Counted from the first letter of the stretch, positions 27,514-39,753 are shown. The stretch is 64,000 bases of DNA from Labedella phragmitis (GCF_004078635.1 NZ_RZNB01000008.1:42112-106111), one strand, 5' to 3'. Numbers and translations: made by a program. The notes: generated from the sequence alone by a model not told the origin.

Positions 27514-27530
27514 ATACCCTATGGGGGTAT
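27514..27530. promoter_or_regulatory. CsoR-type copper operator
   Basis: ATACCCTATGGGGGTAT is an inverted repeat with the TACCC...GGGTA arms typical of sites bound by the copper sensor CsoR. It lies 29 bp upstream of the copper ATPase start. The csoR gene itself is not in this window. Confidence 0.7.
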
Positions 27531-27558
27531 TGTTGCGGCGCGTGACGGAAGGAATCCC

Positions 27559-29709
27559 ATGACTGACGACTCCCCGAATCGGATCGATCACCAGCAGGCG
27601 GCGCACGATGCGCATGCTGGACACGATGCGCACGCCATGCACGACGCGCCCGCCGGACACGGCGGGCACGCCGGCCACGACGCGCCCGCGGGGCACGGCG
27701 GGCACGCGGGCCACGGCGATCACGTCGCCCGGTTCCGGCGGCTCTTCTGGGTGATGCTCGTCCTCGCGGTGCCCGTCGTCGCGTTGAGCGAGATGTTCGC
27801 GATGATCCTCGGCTACGAGCTGCCCGACGTCGCCGCGCTCGCCTGGGTCTCGCCCGTGCTCGGCACCGCCATGTTCGTCTGGGGCGGGTCACCCTTCCTG
27901 ACGGGAGCCGTGGACGAGCTCCGGCGTCGGCGGCCGGGCATGATGCTCCTCATCGCCCTCGCGATCACCGTCGCGTTCGTCGCATCGTCGGGCGCGAGCC
28001 TCGGCCTGCTCGACCACGCCCTCGACTTCTGGTGGGAGCTCGCGCTCCTCATCGTGATCATGCTGCTCGGGCACTGGATCGAGATGCGGTCCCTCGCTCA
28101 GTCGGCCTCCGCGCTCGAGTCGCTCGCCGCGCTGCTCCCCGATGAGGCCGAGCGCGTCGAAGGCGACACCATCGTGACCGTCGCGCCCGGTGACCTGCGT
28201 CCGGACGACGTCGTCATCGTCCGTCCCGGCGGGCGGATCCCGGCGGACGGCGTCGTCGTCGAGGGGGCCGCCGACGTCGACGAGTCGATGATCACGGGCG
28301 AGTCGCGCCCCGTCGGGCGCAGCGTGGGCGATGCTGTCGTCGCGGGCACGGTCTCGACCGACTCCTCGGTGCGCGTGCGGGTCACCGCGGTCGGTGACGA
28401 CACGGCCATCGCGGGCATCCGGCGCCTCGTGGAAGAGGCGCAGAACTCGACGTCGCGTGCGCAGAGACTCGCGGACACCGCGGCGGCGTGGCTGTTCTGG
28501 TTCGCGCTCGGGGCCGGCGTCCTGACCGCGATCGCGTGGTCGCTCCTCGGCATGCCCGACGAGGCCGTCATCCGCACGATCACCGTCCTCGTGATCGCGT
28601 GCCCCCACGCCCTCGGGCTCGCCATCCCGCTCGTCGTCTCGATCGCGACCGAGCGCGCCGCGCGTGGCGGTGTCCTCGTGACCGACCGGCTCGCGCTCGA
28701 GTCCATGCGGAACGTCGACACCGTCCTGTTCGACAAGACGGGAACGCTCACGAAGGGCGAGCCGACGGTCGTGGACATCCGTGTCGCCGACGGCCGGTCC
28801 GCCGACGACGTCCTCGCGGTCGCCGCGGCGGCCGAGGGGGAGAGCGAGCATCCGCTCGCCCGTGCCATCGTCCGGCACGCCGCCGACCGCGGCGTGAGCG
28901 TGCCGACCGCGACCGACGTCCGCGCCTCCACCGCCGTCGGCGTGAGCGCGACCGTCGCCGGCCGTTCGGTGAGCGTGGGTGGCCCCGCCCTGCTGCGGTC
29001 GCACGGCGTCGACGCTCTCGCCGGCCTCGAGGACTGGGAGCGGGAGGGTCGCATCGTCCTGCACGTCGTCGAGGACGGCCTCGTCGTCGGTGCCTTCGCG
29101 TTGGCCGACGAGGTCCGCCAGGAGTCGAGTGAGGCCGTCGACGCGTTGCACGCGATCGGGGTCCAGGTCGTGATGATCACGGGGGACGCCGAGGCGGTCG
29201 CGCGCTCGGTCGGAGACGAGCTCGGCGTCGACCGGGTCTACGCGGGTGTGCGTCCGGAGGACAAGTCGTCGACGGTAGCCGGACTGCAGGCCGAGGGCCG
29301 GACCGTCGCGATGGTCGGCGACGGGGTGAACGACGCTCCGGCGCTCGCCCAAGCCGATGTCGGCATCGCGATCGGCGCGGGGACCGACGTCGCGATCGCC
29401 TCGGCCGGAGTGGTCCTCGCCTCCGACGACCCCCGCTCGGTGCTGTCGGTCATCGAGCTGTCACGCGCCGGCTACCGCAAGATGACCCAGAACCTCTGGT
29501 GGGCCGCCGGATACAACCTCCTCTCGGTGCCGCTCGCCGCGGGAGTGCTCGCCCCCGTCGGGTTCGTCCTGCCCATGTCGGTCGGCGCGCTCCTCATGTC
29601 GGCGTCGACCGTCGTCGTGGCGCTCAACGCGCAACTGCTCCGGCGGCTGGACCTCACGCCCGCCGCGAGCGCGGCGGCGGCTCGGGGGCGGGGAAGCGTC
29701 TCGGCGTGA
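27559..29709 (+). CDS. copB: Copper-exporting P-type ATPase, CopB-like (CPH motif)
   Basis: A 716-residue P1B-type ATPase. The N-terminus (about residues 8-56) is a His/Gly-rich copper-binding tail instead of a CxxC domain. The channel motif is ACPHALG (about 347-353), the CPH form of the CopB group rather than CPC. TGES (about 243-246), DKTGTLTKGEP (phosphorylated Asp about 392), HP in ESEHPLARAI and GDGVNDAPALAQ are all intact. ATG 27559 has GGAAGGA just upstream; longer in-frame starts would run through the preceding esterase gene. Regulation by copper is predicted from the operator at 27,514. Ag+ or Cu2+ are also possible substrates of this group. Confidence 0.93.
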   Translation: MTDDSPNRIDHQQAAHDAHAGHDAHAMHDAPAGHGGHAGHDAPAGHGGHAGHGDHVARFRRLFWVMLVLAVPVVALSEMFAMILGYELPDVAALAWVSPVLGTAMFVWGGSPFLTGAVDELRRRRPGMMLLIALAITVAFVASSGASLGLLDHALDFWWELALLIVIMLLGHWIEMRSLAQSASALESLAALLPDEAERVEGDTIVTVAPGDLRPDDVVIVRPGGRIPADGVVVEGAADVDESMITGESRPVGRSVGDAVVAGTVSTDSSVRVRVTAVGDDTAIAGIRRLVEEAQNSTSRAQRLADTAAAWLFWFALGAGVLTAIAWSLLGMPDEAVIRTITVLVIACPHALGLAIPLVVSIATERAARGGVLVTDRLALESMRNVDTVLFDKTGTLTKGEPTVVDIRVADGRSADDVLAVAAAAEGESEHPLARAIVRHAADRGVSVPTATDVRASTAVGVSATVAGRSVSVGGPALLRSHGVDALAGLEDWEREGRIVLHVVEDGLVVGAFALADEVRQESSEAVDALHAIGVQVVMITGDAEAVARSVGDELGVDRVYAGVRPEDKSSTVAGLQAEGRTVAMVGDGVNDAPALAQADVGIAIGAGTDVAIASAGVVLASDDPRSVLSVIELSRAGYRKMTQNLWWAAGYNLLSVPLAAGVLAPVGFVLPMSVGALLMSASTVVVALNAQLLRRLDLTPAASAAAARGRGSVSA
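27646..27717 (+). repeat. 36-bp tandem repeat coding the His-rich tail
   Basis: Two adjacent 36-bp units (27646-27681 and 27682-27717) each code APAGHGGHAGH plus neighbours. Expansion or loss of units would change the number of copper-binding His residues. Confidence 0.8.
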
Positions 29710-29808
29710 TCGGGCGATCGCTGGGCGAGCGCCGGTGAGGGCGTACGATTTTTCTCATCCCGTGAGCCGGCGTCGACCGGCCTCCTCTGCGAGCAAGGAA
29801 CCGTGCAC

Positions 29809-30660
29809 ATGAAGATCCTGTCGATCCAGTCAGCCGTCGCCTACGGACACGTCGGCAACTCGGCCGCCGTGTTCCCCCTCCAGCGCATCGGCGTCGAGGT
29901 CCTTCCTGTGTACACGGTCAATTTTTCGAACCACACGGGCTACGGCGCGTGGCGCGGACCGCTCATCGACCCGGAGGACGTGCGCGCCGTCATCACGGGC
30001 GTCGAGGAGCGCGGTGTGTTCCCGCAGATCGATGTCGTCCTCTCGGGCTACCAGGGCGGCGTCGGCATCGGCGACGTCATCGTCGACGCCGTGAAGCGCG
30101 TCAAGGAGGCGAACCCCTCCGCGATCTACGCGTGCGACCCCGTCATGGGCAACGCGAAGTCCGGGTGCTTTGTCGCTCCCGAGATCCCCGTCCTCCTGCG
30201 CGAGCGCGTCGTCCCCGCCGCCGACCTCATCACGCCCAACCAGTTCGAGCTCGGCTTCCTCACGGGCACCGACCCCTCGACGCTCGAATCGACGCTCGAG
30301 TCGGTCGATCTCGCTCGCGAGATGGGGCCGCGGACCGTCCTCGTCACGAGCGTCGAGCGTCCCGATCGCGAGCCGGACACGATCGAGATGCTCGCGGTCG
30401 ACGACAACGGCGCCTGGATCGTGAAAACCCCGATGCTCCCGCTCAAGGCCAACGGCTCCGGCGACGTCACGGCGGCGCTCTTCACGGCCCACTACCGCGA
30501 GACCGGTGACGCGGCCGTCGCTCTCGAGCGCACCGCGTCGAGCATCTTCGACCTCATCGACACGACCCACCGCTCGGGGCAGCGGGAGCTGCAACTCATC
30601 GAATCGCAGGAGTTCTACGCCCACCCCCGCTTGCAGTTCACCGCCGAGAAGGTGCGCTGA
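29809..30660 (+). CDS. pdxY: Pyridoxal kinase PdxY
   Basis: A 283-residue cytosolic kinase of the ribokinase fold that phosphorylates pyridoxal in vitamin B6 salvage. The start is diagnostic (KILSIQSAVAYGHVGNSAA), followed by YTVNFSNHTGYGAWRG, the YACDPVMGN motif and the ATP-site/catalytic motif KANGSGDVTAALF (about residues 211-223). ATG 29809 lies 10 bases after AAGGA; GTG 29803 is a possible alternative. It is a single gene, ended by the palindrome at 30,679. Confidence 0.95.
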   Translation: MKILSIQSAVAYGHVGNSAAVFPLQRIGVEVLPVYTVNFSNHTGYGAWRGPLIDPEDVRAVITGVEERGVFPQIDVVLSGYQGGVGIGDVIVDAVKRVKEANPSAIYACDPVMGNAKSGCFVAPEIPVLLRERVVPAADLITPNQFELGFLTGTDPSTLESTLESVDLAREMGPRTVLVTSVERPDREPDTIEMLAVDDNGAWIVKTPMLPLKANGSGDVTAALFTAHYRETGDAAVALERTASSIFDLIDTTHRSGQRELQLIESQEFYAHPRLQFTAEKVR

Positions 30661-30678
30661 GCACCCTGCGCTGACGCA

Positions 30679-30730
30679 CCTGAACACGTCCTCTGTGCTC
30701 GAAAGCGCATGCACGAGAGACGTGTTCAGG
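30679..30730. repeat. Dispersed intergenic palindrome, copy 2
   Basis: Arms 30679-30698 and 30711-30730 pair at 16 of 20 positions around the loop TCGAAAGCGCAT, which differs by one base from the loop of the copy at 1,162-1,209. It lies between two convergent genes, where it could also terminate both. Confidence 0.8.
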
Positions 30731-30740
30731 GGCTCGGGGG

Positions 30741-33845
<3,105 letters not shown>

Positions 33846-33865
33846 GCGGCACGGAGGACGACACC

Positions 33866-34753
33866 ATGACCGAAACGATCCGACCCGTCGTCGGCTTCAT
33901 CGGCCTCGGGACGATGGGGCACCCGATGGTGAGCAACGTCGTGCGAGCGGGCTTCGACACGATCGTCTACGACGCGGACCCGGCCACGACCGCGCGCGTC
34001 GCCGCCGAACTCGGAGCAGAGGGCGCCGAGGACGTCGCGGGCCTCGCTCGCGCCGGTGTGATCGTCTGCATGCTGCCGACGAGCGCGATCGTGCGCTCCG
34101 TCCTCGTGGGCGACGACGGGCGGGCTGATCCCGCGCTTCGTGCGGGCACCGTCGTCGTCGACATGAGTTCGTCGGACCCCGTGGAGACGGTCGAGACGGG
34201 GCGCATCCTCGCCGAGTCCGGGCTCGTGATGGTCGACGCCCCGGTCTCCGGCGCGCGGGAACGGGCGATCGCCGGGACCCTCGCGATCATGCTCGGATCG
34301 GATGACGACGCGGCGGCCGAACGCGCAGTGCCCGTCATCGACGCCATGAGCCAGCGGATCTTCCGGACAGGCAAGCTCGGCACGGGGCACGCCATGAAGG
34401 CGCTCAACAACTTCGTCGCCGCCGCGGCGTACACGGCGTCGAGTGAAACGCTCGTCGCGGGAGAGCGCTTCGGCCTCGACCGCTCGACCATGGTCCAGAT
34501 CCTCAACGCATCGACGGGGCAGAGCTTCGTCACGACGCACGTGCTCCAGGCGCACATCGTCGACGGGGCGTTCGCGTCGGGCTTCGCGCTCCCCCTCATG
34601 ACGAAGGACGTGCGCATCGCGCGCTCCATGCAGCAGGCCGTCGGCCACGCCGCACCCGTGTGCGACGCCGTCACCGAGGCTCTCGGAGACGCCCTCGACG
34701 ACCTCGGCAACGTCGACCACACCGTCGCCTACTCCTTCTGGGAGAGGCGGTGA
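33866..34753 (+). CDS. NAD(P)-dependent beta-hydroxyacid dehydrogenase
   Basis: A 295-residue enzyme of the 3-hydroxyisobutyrate/tartronate-semialdehyde reductase family. The nucleotide motif is GFIGLGTMGHPM (about residues 9-20), the substrate motif DAPVSGARERAIAGTL, and the catalytic Lys is in MKALNNF (about 178). Length fits. GGAGGACGACACC precedes ATG 33866. It overlaps dctQ by GTGA. Together with the TRAP importer it suggests use of a hydroxy acid such as a sugar acid, tartronate semialdehyde precursor or hydroxyisobutyrate; the exact substrate is unknown. Confidence 0.92.
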   Translation: MTETIRPVVGFIGLGTMGHPMVSNVVRAGFDTIVYDADPATTARVAAELGAEGAEDVAGLARAGVIVCMLPTSAIVRSVLVGDDGRADPALRAGTVVVDMSSSDPVETVETGRILAESGLVMVDAPVSGARERAIAGTLAIMLGSDDDAAAERAVPVIDAMSQRIFRTGKLGTGHAMKALNNFVAAAAYTASSETLVAGERFGLDRSTMVQILNASTGQSFVTTHVLQAHIVDGAFASGFALPLMTKDVRIARSMQQAVGHAAPVCDAVTEALGDALDDLGNVDHTVAYSFWERR

Positions 34754-35331
34754 GCAGCGAACCCCGCGTCGAGGGACTGCCGCGGATCGAACGAGCCGTC
34801 GTCGGTCTCTCGCGACTCCTCGCGATCGCCGCCGCCGGAGCCATCGTCGTCGTGATGCTCTCGACGGCGCTCAACGTCGTCGTGCGATTCACGTCGCGCG
34901 CGACGGTGCCCGGCACCCTCGAGGTCGCACAGTCGTGCCTCGTCATCGCGGTCTTCTTCGGACTCGCGTGGGCCGGCATCACGGGCGATCACGTGTCGGT
35001 CCGTCTCGTCTCCGATCGGCTCGGTCGCGGCGCGAACCGCTTGCTCGACGTCATCGTCTGGACGCTCTCGACGACCGTCGTGGCGTGGATGCTGTACGCG
35101 TCGGTGACGCGCGCCATCGACGCCACGGAACGCCGCGAGACGGCATTCGGCCTCATCGACTGGCCGGGCTGGCCGTGGCGCTGGTTCCTCGTCGCGGGAC
35201 TCGCTGCGTTCCTGCTCGTCTCCGCCGTCAACCTCGCCCGCTCGGTCTCCGGCCGCATCCCGTTCGGCGACGACGCCGACGACCAGCCGTCGATCGTGCC
35301 GCCATCAGCTGAAGGGAGCGACAGGTCATGA
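34750..35331 (+). CDS. TRAP transporter small permease (DctQ type)
   Basis: A 193-residue four-helix membrane protein. Helices at about residues 25-45 (LLAIAAAGAIVVVMLSTALN), 60-80, 98-118 and 143-163; the family sequence LEVAQSCLVIAVFFGLAWA and GDHVSVRLVSDRL is clear. It is the small membrane subunit that joins the large permease and receives acid from the binding protein. GTG 34750 overlaps the dehydrogenase stop and its stop overlaps dctM (ATGA). Confidence 0.92.
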   Translation: MSSEPRVEGLPRIERAVVGLSRLLAIAAAGAIVVVMLSTALNVVVRFTSRATVPGTLEVAQSCLVIAVFFGLAWAGITGDHVSVRLVSDRLGRGANRLLDVIVWTLSTTVVAWMLYASVTRAIDATERRETAFGLIDWPGWPWRWFLVAGLAAFLLVSAVNLARSVSGRIPFGDDADDQPSIVPPSAEGSDRS

Positions 35332-36878
35332 CCGTCGCCGCCGTCGTGGGACTCGCCATCCTCGTCCTGCTCGTCCTCCTCGCGATCAAGATGCCGATCG
35401 CTCTCGCTCTCGGGGTCACGGGAGCGCTCGGGCTCATGCTCCTGAAGGGCACGGGTTACGCCACGGATGTGCTGGGTTCCGCCCCCTTCTCGACGACGTA
35501 CAGTTACAGCCTCACGATTGTGCCGATGTTCATCCTCATGGGACTCTTCGCCGTTCGGGCGCGCGTCGCCGAGTACGTCTTCGCCGTCGCCAACCACGTC
35601 GTGGGACGAGCGCCAGGCGGGCTCGGCGTCGCGACCGTCATGGCGTGCGCGGGCTTCGCCGCCGTGTCCGGATCGAGCATCGGGACCGCCGCGACGATGT
35701 CGAAGCTCTCGGTCTCGCAGATGCGGTCGCACGGCTACCCCGCGAGCACCGCGACAGCGCTCGTCGCCGTCTCCGGCACTCTCGGCGTGATGATCCCGCC
35801 GAGCACGTTCCTCGTGCTCTACGCGATCATGACGAACACGTCCGTCGCGCAGGTCCTCGCCGCCGGTGTGCTGCCGGGACTGCTCTCGGCAGCCGCCTAC
35901 ATCGCGTACATCATGACGTTCGGCGCTCGCCGCATCGGCCGATCGACGGACTCCGACGACCTCGGCAACGCGGTGGCCCGCGCCAGGCTCGACGCCTCCG
36001 CCGCGGCTCGCCTCGAAGCCGCCGGTCGTCGTGGCGGTGCGGAACGGGCGGGCGATCGGGTCCGCTTCGGCGAGGGCTCGGCCCGCGGTGCCACCGCGAC
36101 GGTCGAGGCTGTCGATACCCGGACGGCCACCAGCCGCACGACCACGTCGACCACTCCGGGCGCCTCGTCCGCCGCAGCGTCCGCCGACGTGACCCGGTTG
36201 CGCGACCTCCACTGGCGCGGCGTCGTCTACATCGCGATCCTGTTCACGATCGTGCTCGGCGGCATGTACTCGGGCGTCTTCACGTCGACGGAATCCGCCG
36301 CGATCGGCGCCCTCGCGTCCGTCGTCATCCTCATCGTCGAGAACCGGAAGGACGGCATGCGCGTCATCCTGTCGCAGATCAAGGGGGCGCTCCTCGACAC
36401 CGGCTCCACCACGTCGATGGTGTTCTTCATCGTCGTGGGGTCGTCGATACTCTCGGCCTTCTTCATCGCCGCTCGCGTTCCCGAGGCGGTCACGGATTGG
36501 GTCACGGGCCTCGGCCTCGCGCCGATGCTCGCGATGGCGCTGCTCCTCGCGTGCCTCATCCCGCTCGGGATGGTGCTCGAGTCGCTCTCGATCCTCGTCA
36601 TCACGGTGCCGATCCTCTACCCGATCGCCGTCGAGTTCGGGTTCGAACCCGTCTGGCTCGGGATCATGGTCGTCAAGCTCATCGAGATCGGCATGGTCAC
36701 ACCACCGGTCGGCATCAACGCCTTCGTCGTGGCGGGGGCGACGGGTGTCAAGACCGAGACCGTGTTCAAGGGCATCCTGCCGCTGTTCCTCGTCGACCTC
36801 GCGGTCACGGCCGTGCTCTTCCTCTTCCCCCAGATCTCCCTCCTCCTGCCCTCACTCGTCTCACCCAACGCCGGGTGA
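35328..36878 (+). CDS. TRAP transporter large permease (DctM type) with central insert
   Basis: A 516-residue secondary transporter subunit driven by Na+ or H+. Family marks: LILMGLFAVRA-like start, SGSSIGTAATMSKLSVSQMR, SGTLGVMIPPSTFLVLYAI and MVTPPVGINAFVVAGATGV. Residues about 203-290 are a hydrophilic Ala/Arg/Thr-rich insert (containing RTATSRTTTSTTPGASSAA) not found in typical DctM proteins, which have about 425-440 residues. The insert would lie in one loop and splits the protein into two clean halves, so function is probably kept. Confidence 0.92.
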   Translation: MTVAAVVGLAILVLLVLLAIKMPIALALGVTGALGLMLLKGTGYATDVLGSAPFSTTYSYSLTIVPMFILMGLFAVRARVAEYVFAVANHVVGRAPGGLGVATVMACAGFAAVSGSSIGTAATMSKLSVSQMRSHGYPASTATALVAVSGTLGVMIPPSTFLVLYAIMTNTSVAQVLAAGVLPGLLSAAAYIAYIMTFGARRIGRSTDSDDLGNAVARARLDASAAARLEAAGRRGGAERAGDRVRFGEGSARGATATVEAVDTRTATSRTTTSTTPGASSAAASADVTRLRDLHWRGVVYIAILFTIVLGGMYSGVFTSTESAAIGALASVVILIVENRKDGMRVILSQIKGALLDTGSTTSMVFFIVVGSSILSAFFIAARVPEAVTDWVTGLGLAPMLAMALLLACLIPLGMVLESLSILVITVPILYPIAVEFGFEPVWLGIMVVKLIEIGMVTPPVGINAFVVAGATGVKTETVFKGILPLFLVDLAVTAVLFLFPQISLLLPSLVSPNAG

Positions 36879-36903
36879 GGACGCCCCCATGAAAGGAACG
36901 ATG

Positions 36904-38049
36904 ATGTTTCCCCACCGCACGACCACCCGATCGAGGCGAACGCGACTCGCCGCCGCTGCCGTCGCCTTCTCTTTCCTGACCCTCGCCGGCTGCTCCGGCG
37001 TCGTCGCCGAGGGCGGATCGGGCGGCTCCGACGAGTCGTTCGAGTTCACGCTCTCCACCGCGGCACAGCCGGGGACGCCCAACGCGGCCGTCCAGGACTG
37101 GTACCTCGACCGCATCGAGGAGGAGACCGACGGTCGCATCGCGTTCGAGCGCACCGCTCCCGAGGCCATCTGCAAGGCGGCCGAGGTCGTCGAGTGCGTG
37201 CGCGACGGCCGCGCCCAGATCGGCGTGACCGTGCCGGACTACACGCCGCAGTACTTCCCGTCGGCGAGCATGGTGAGCATCCCGTTCCTCAGTCAGAACT
37301 CGGCGGCGATCATGCGCTCGCTCTACGACATTCACGCGGACTACGAGCCCGCCATGGAGGTCATGGCCGACAACGGCCTCCACCACGTCGGCACGTGGCC
37401 CGTCGGTCGACTCCTCCTCGGCACACCGGAGCCCGTGACCGAGAAGAGCGGGCTGTCCGGTCTCCAGATGCGCGCATCCGGGCCGATCGTGCAGCAGGTG
37501 CTCTCGGGCGCCGGCGTCAACATCCAGGCGATCACCGCCCCGGAGACCTACGAGGCGGTGCAGCGCGGCGTCATCAATTCGATCGGCGGCGCCATCGACT
37601 TCCCCGTGAACTACAAGCTCATGGAGCTCCTGCCCTACTGGACGGATCCCGGATTCGGGCAGTACTCGACGTTCGGCATGTGGTTCTCCGCCGACGCCTA
37701 CGACGGTCTTCCGGAGGACCTGAAGGGCATCGTCGACGACGTCACGGAGGAGCTCAACACGGGTGAGGGCATCGAGGCCTTCAACACGCAAGCGGCCGAC
37801 CAGTGCCAGCAGATGCTCGACGCCTCGACGGTCGAGGAATTCACCGCGTGGGAGGACTCGGCGACCGAGGAATGGTCGACCGAGGTCGAGGACAGTACGC
37901 AGCAGCAGTGGATCGAGCTCGTGAAGGGCCAGGGGCTCTCCGATGCTGAGGGCGTGCTCGACGAGTACCTGTCGCACCTCGAGGAGTACGACGACCTCGA
38001 GTACACCGACGCGACGCTCGATTGCGAGGACCAGTTCGCGGCTCGCTGA
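36904..38049 (+). CDS. TRAP transporter substrate-binding lipoprotein (DctP type)
   Basis: A 381-residue extracellular binding protein. The signal peptide ends in the lipobox LTLAGC (Cys about residue 29). Family parts include WYLDRIEEETDGRIAFE, SGLQMRASGPIVQQVLSGAG (about 178-197; carries the Arg that binds the substrate carboxylate), and YEAVQRGVINSIGG. ATG 36904 has AAAGGA at 6 bases; ATG 36901 and 36889 are also in frame. Last gene of the TRAP operon, closed by the terminator at 38,083. Confidence 0.92.
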   Translation: MFPHRTTTRSRRTRLAAAAVAFSFLTLAGCSGVVAEGGSGGSDESFEFTLSTAAQPGTPNAAVQDWYLDRIEEETDGRIAFERTAPEAICKAAEVVECVRDGRAQIGVTVPDYTPQYFPSASMVSIPFLSQNSAAIMRSLYDIHADYEPAMEVMADNGLHHVGTWPVGRLLLGTPEPVTEKSGLSGLQMRASGPIVQQVLSGAGVNIQAITAPETYEAVQRGVINSIGGAIDFPVNYKLMELLPYWTDPGFGQYSTFGMWFSADAYDGLPEDLKGIVDDVTEELNTGEGIEAFNTQAADQCQQMLDASTVEEFTAWEDSATEEWSTEVEDSTQQQWIELVKGQGLSDAEGVLDEYLSHLEEYDDLEYTDATLDCEDQFAAR

Positions 38050-38082
38050 ACCGACACGCGTCCCGCACACGTCCACAGCAAC

Positions 38083-38114
38083 GGCGGGTGCCCTCGATCC
38101 TGAGGGCACCCGCC
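38083..38114 (+). terminator. Terminator of the TRAP operon
   Basis: GGCGGGTGCCCTC (38083-38095) pairs perfectly with GAGGGCACCCGCC (38102-38114) across a 6-base loop, 34 bp after the dctP stop. Confidence 0.88.
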
Positions 38115-38130
38115 GTCCTCGTACCCCGCT

Positions 38131-38194
38131 CTCCCCCCTGAATATCCCGTGCGGGCACGTATTTTCGTGCACGGAGGGGATATTCAGGGGGGAG
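38131..38194. repeat. Dispersed intergenic palindrome, relative of copies 1 and 2
   Basis: The outer arms CTCCCCCCTGAATATCCC (38131-38148) and GGGGATATTCAGGGGGGAG (38176-38194) pair. The interior contains GTGCACGGAGG, also found in the copy at 1,162, and the arms likewise carry CTGAA/TTCAG, but the rest differs. It lies between two terminators of convergent operons. Confidence 0.65.
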
Positions 38195-38209
38195 AGGGGA
38201 GCGGGAGAA

Positions 38210-38237
38210 GGGGGCGTCGCCTCGTGGCGACGCCCCC
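38210..38237 (-). terminator. Terminator of the aldehyde dehydrogenase gene
   Basis: GGGGGCGTCGCC (38210-38221) and GGCGACGCCCCC (38226-38237) form a perfect 12-bp stem with a TCGT loop, 22 bp past the dehydrogenase stop. Confidence 0.88.
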
Positions 38238-38258
38238 TCGGTGCTGCGTATCGGTGGT

Positions 38259-39689
38259 CTACAGCGCGGCGACCGTCCGGGTGATGACCTTCGGCGCGGC
38301 GACGGCCTTGAGGCCTTCGCGACCGAACTCCATCCCGTAGCCCGAGCCCTTCACGCCGCCGAAGGGGACGAGCGGGTTGAGCGTGCCGTGCTGGTTGATC
38401 CAGACGGTGCCGGCCTCGAGGCGAGCGGCGATCGCCATCGCGGCCTCGGGGTCGTCCGCCCAGACGGACGCGCCGAGCCCCTGATCCGAGGCGTTCGCTC
38501 GCGCGATCGCGTCGTCCACGTCGCTGTAGCGGATCACCGGGATGACCGGTCCGAACTGCTCCGTGTCGACGAGCGGCGCGCCGTCCTCGATGTCGGCGAC
38601 GACGGTCGCGCGGTAGAAGTGCGGCCCCAGCTCCGGAGCCGCCTCGCCACCCGTGACGATGCGTGCGCCGCGCTCGCGGGCGTCGTCGACGAGGCCGGAC
38701 ACGATGTCGAACTGCTGCGAGGTCGACAGCGGTCCGAGAGCGCTGCCCTCGTCGACGCCCGCTCCCATCGGCGTGCTCTCGGCGATCGTCGCGAGGGCGT
38801 CGACGACGGCGTCGTACTGGCTGTCGTGCACGTAGAGGCGCTTCAAGGCGGCGCACGTCTGGCCCGTGTTGATGAAGATGCCCCAGAACAGGTTCTGGGC
38901 GATCGCGTCGATGTCGGTCCCGGGGAGCACGATGCCGGCGTCGTTGCCGCCGAGCTCGAGGGTGAGGCGCGCGAGGTTGTCGGCCGAGCTCCGGATGATC
39001 GAGCGGCCGGTAGCGGTGGACCCCGTGAACATGACCTTGTCGAGGCCGGGGTGACCGGCGATCGCCTCGCCGACGTCCCGGCCCCCCGCGACGACCGTGA
39101 GGAGGCCGTCGGGCAGGTGGCGATTCATGAGGGCCGCGACCGCGAGGACGCTCAGCGGCGTGTACTCGCTCGGCTTCGCGACGACCGCGTTCCCCATTCG
39201 GAGCGACGGCGCGATCTGCCACATGGCGATGAGGGCGGGCCAGTTCCAGGGGCTGATCGCCCCGACGACGCCGAGCGGCGCGTAGTGCAGCTCCGAGCGG
39301 GTGCCGTCGGCTTCGAAGAGCACCTCGGGCTCGAGTGTCGTGTCCGCGGCGTTCCGGAGCCAGACGGCGCAGCCGCCGGCCTCGAATCGGGCGCCGGGAC
39401 CGTTGAGCGGCTTGCCCTGCTCGCGCGCGATGATCTGGGCGAGCTCTTCGGCGTGAGCGTCGATCTCGTCCGCCGCGCGGTGCAGTATCGCGGAGCGTTC
39501 CTCCACCGGCAAGGCGGCCCAGGCCGGTTGTGCCGCCCGGGCGCGCTCGATCGCGGCGTCCAGGTGCTCGGTCGAGTGGATGGGCGCGTAGCCGATGGTC
39601 TCGCGCGTCGCGGCGTCGGGGATCGCTCGTCCCGACTCGGGGGCGACGGTGATCTCATCCAGCAACGTTGCTGGCCGTGTCTCGGTCAT
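38259..39689 (-). CDS. Aldehyde dehydrogenase family protein
   Basis: A 476-residue NAD(P)-dependent aldehyde dehydrogenase. Conserved parts: ISPWNWPALIAMWQIAPSL (about residues 143-161), MFTGSTATGRSI, the general-base Glu in LTLELGGNDAG (about 246), the catalytic Cys in NTGQTCAALKRLYV (about 279) and GPVIPVIRYSDVDDAI. It converts an aldehyde to the acid; the substrate is unknown. CTGAGGAGGAACTC precedes ATG 39689. AraC, NTF2-like and this gene run in the same direction, so AraC may control it. Confidence 0.94.
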   Translation of the reverse strand: MTETRPATLLDEITVAPESGRAIPDAATRETIGYAPIHSTEHLDAAIERARAAQPAWAALPVEERSAILHRAADEIDAHAEELAQIIAREQGKPLNGPGARFEAGGCAVWLRNAADTTLEPEVLFEADGTRSELHYAPLGVVGAISPWNWPALIAMWQIAPSLRMGNAVVAKPSEYTPLSVLAVAALMNRHLPDGLLTVVAGGRDVGEAIAGHPGLDKVMFTGSTATGRSIIRSSADNLARLTLELGGNDAGIVLPGTDIDAIAQNLFWGIFINTGQTCAALKRLYVHDSQYDAVVDALATIAESTPMGAGVDEGSALGPLSTSQQFDIVSGLVDDARERGARIVTGGEAAPELGPHFYRATVVADIEDGAPLVDTEQFGPVIPVIRYSDVDDAIARANASDQGLGASVWADDPEAAMAIAARLEAGTVWINQHGTLNPLVPFGGVKGSGYGMEFGREGLKAVAAPKVITRTVAAL

Positions 39690-39753
39690 GAGTTCCTCCT
39701 CAGGGGTGTCCCGGCCAGTCAATCCGCTCTCCGGCGGTTCGGCTCGGACACCG

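Noticed and set aside
26731..27558. Longer N-terminus for the copper ATPase
   Set aside because: It would run through the acetyl esterase gene in a wrong frame and across the copper operator.
36805..39222. Long minus-strand frame (about 800 codons) across dctP and the aldehyde dehydrogenase
   Set aside because: Part is antisense to dctP and part is the dehydrogenase in a wrong frame; it runs through two terminators and has no family signal.
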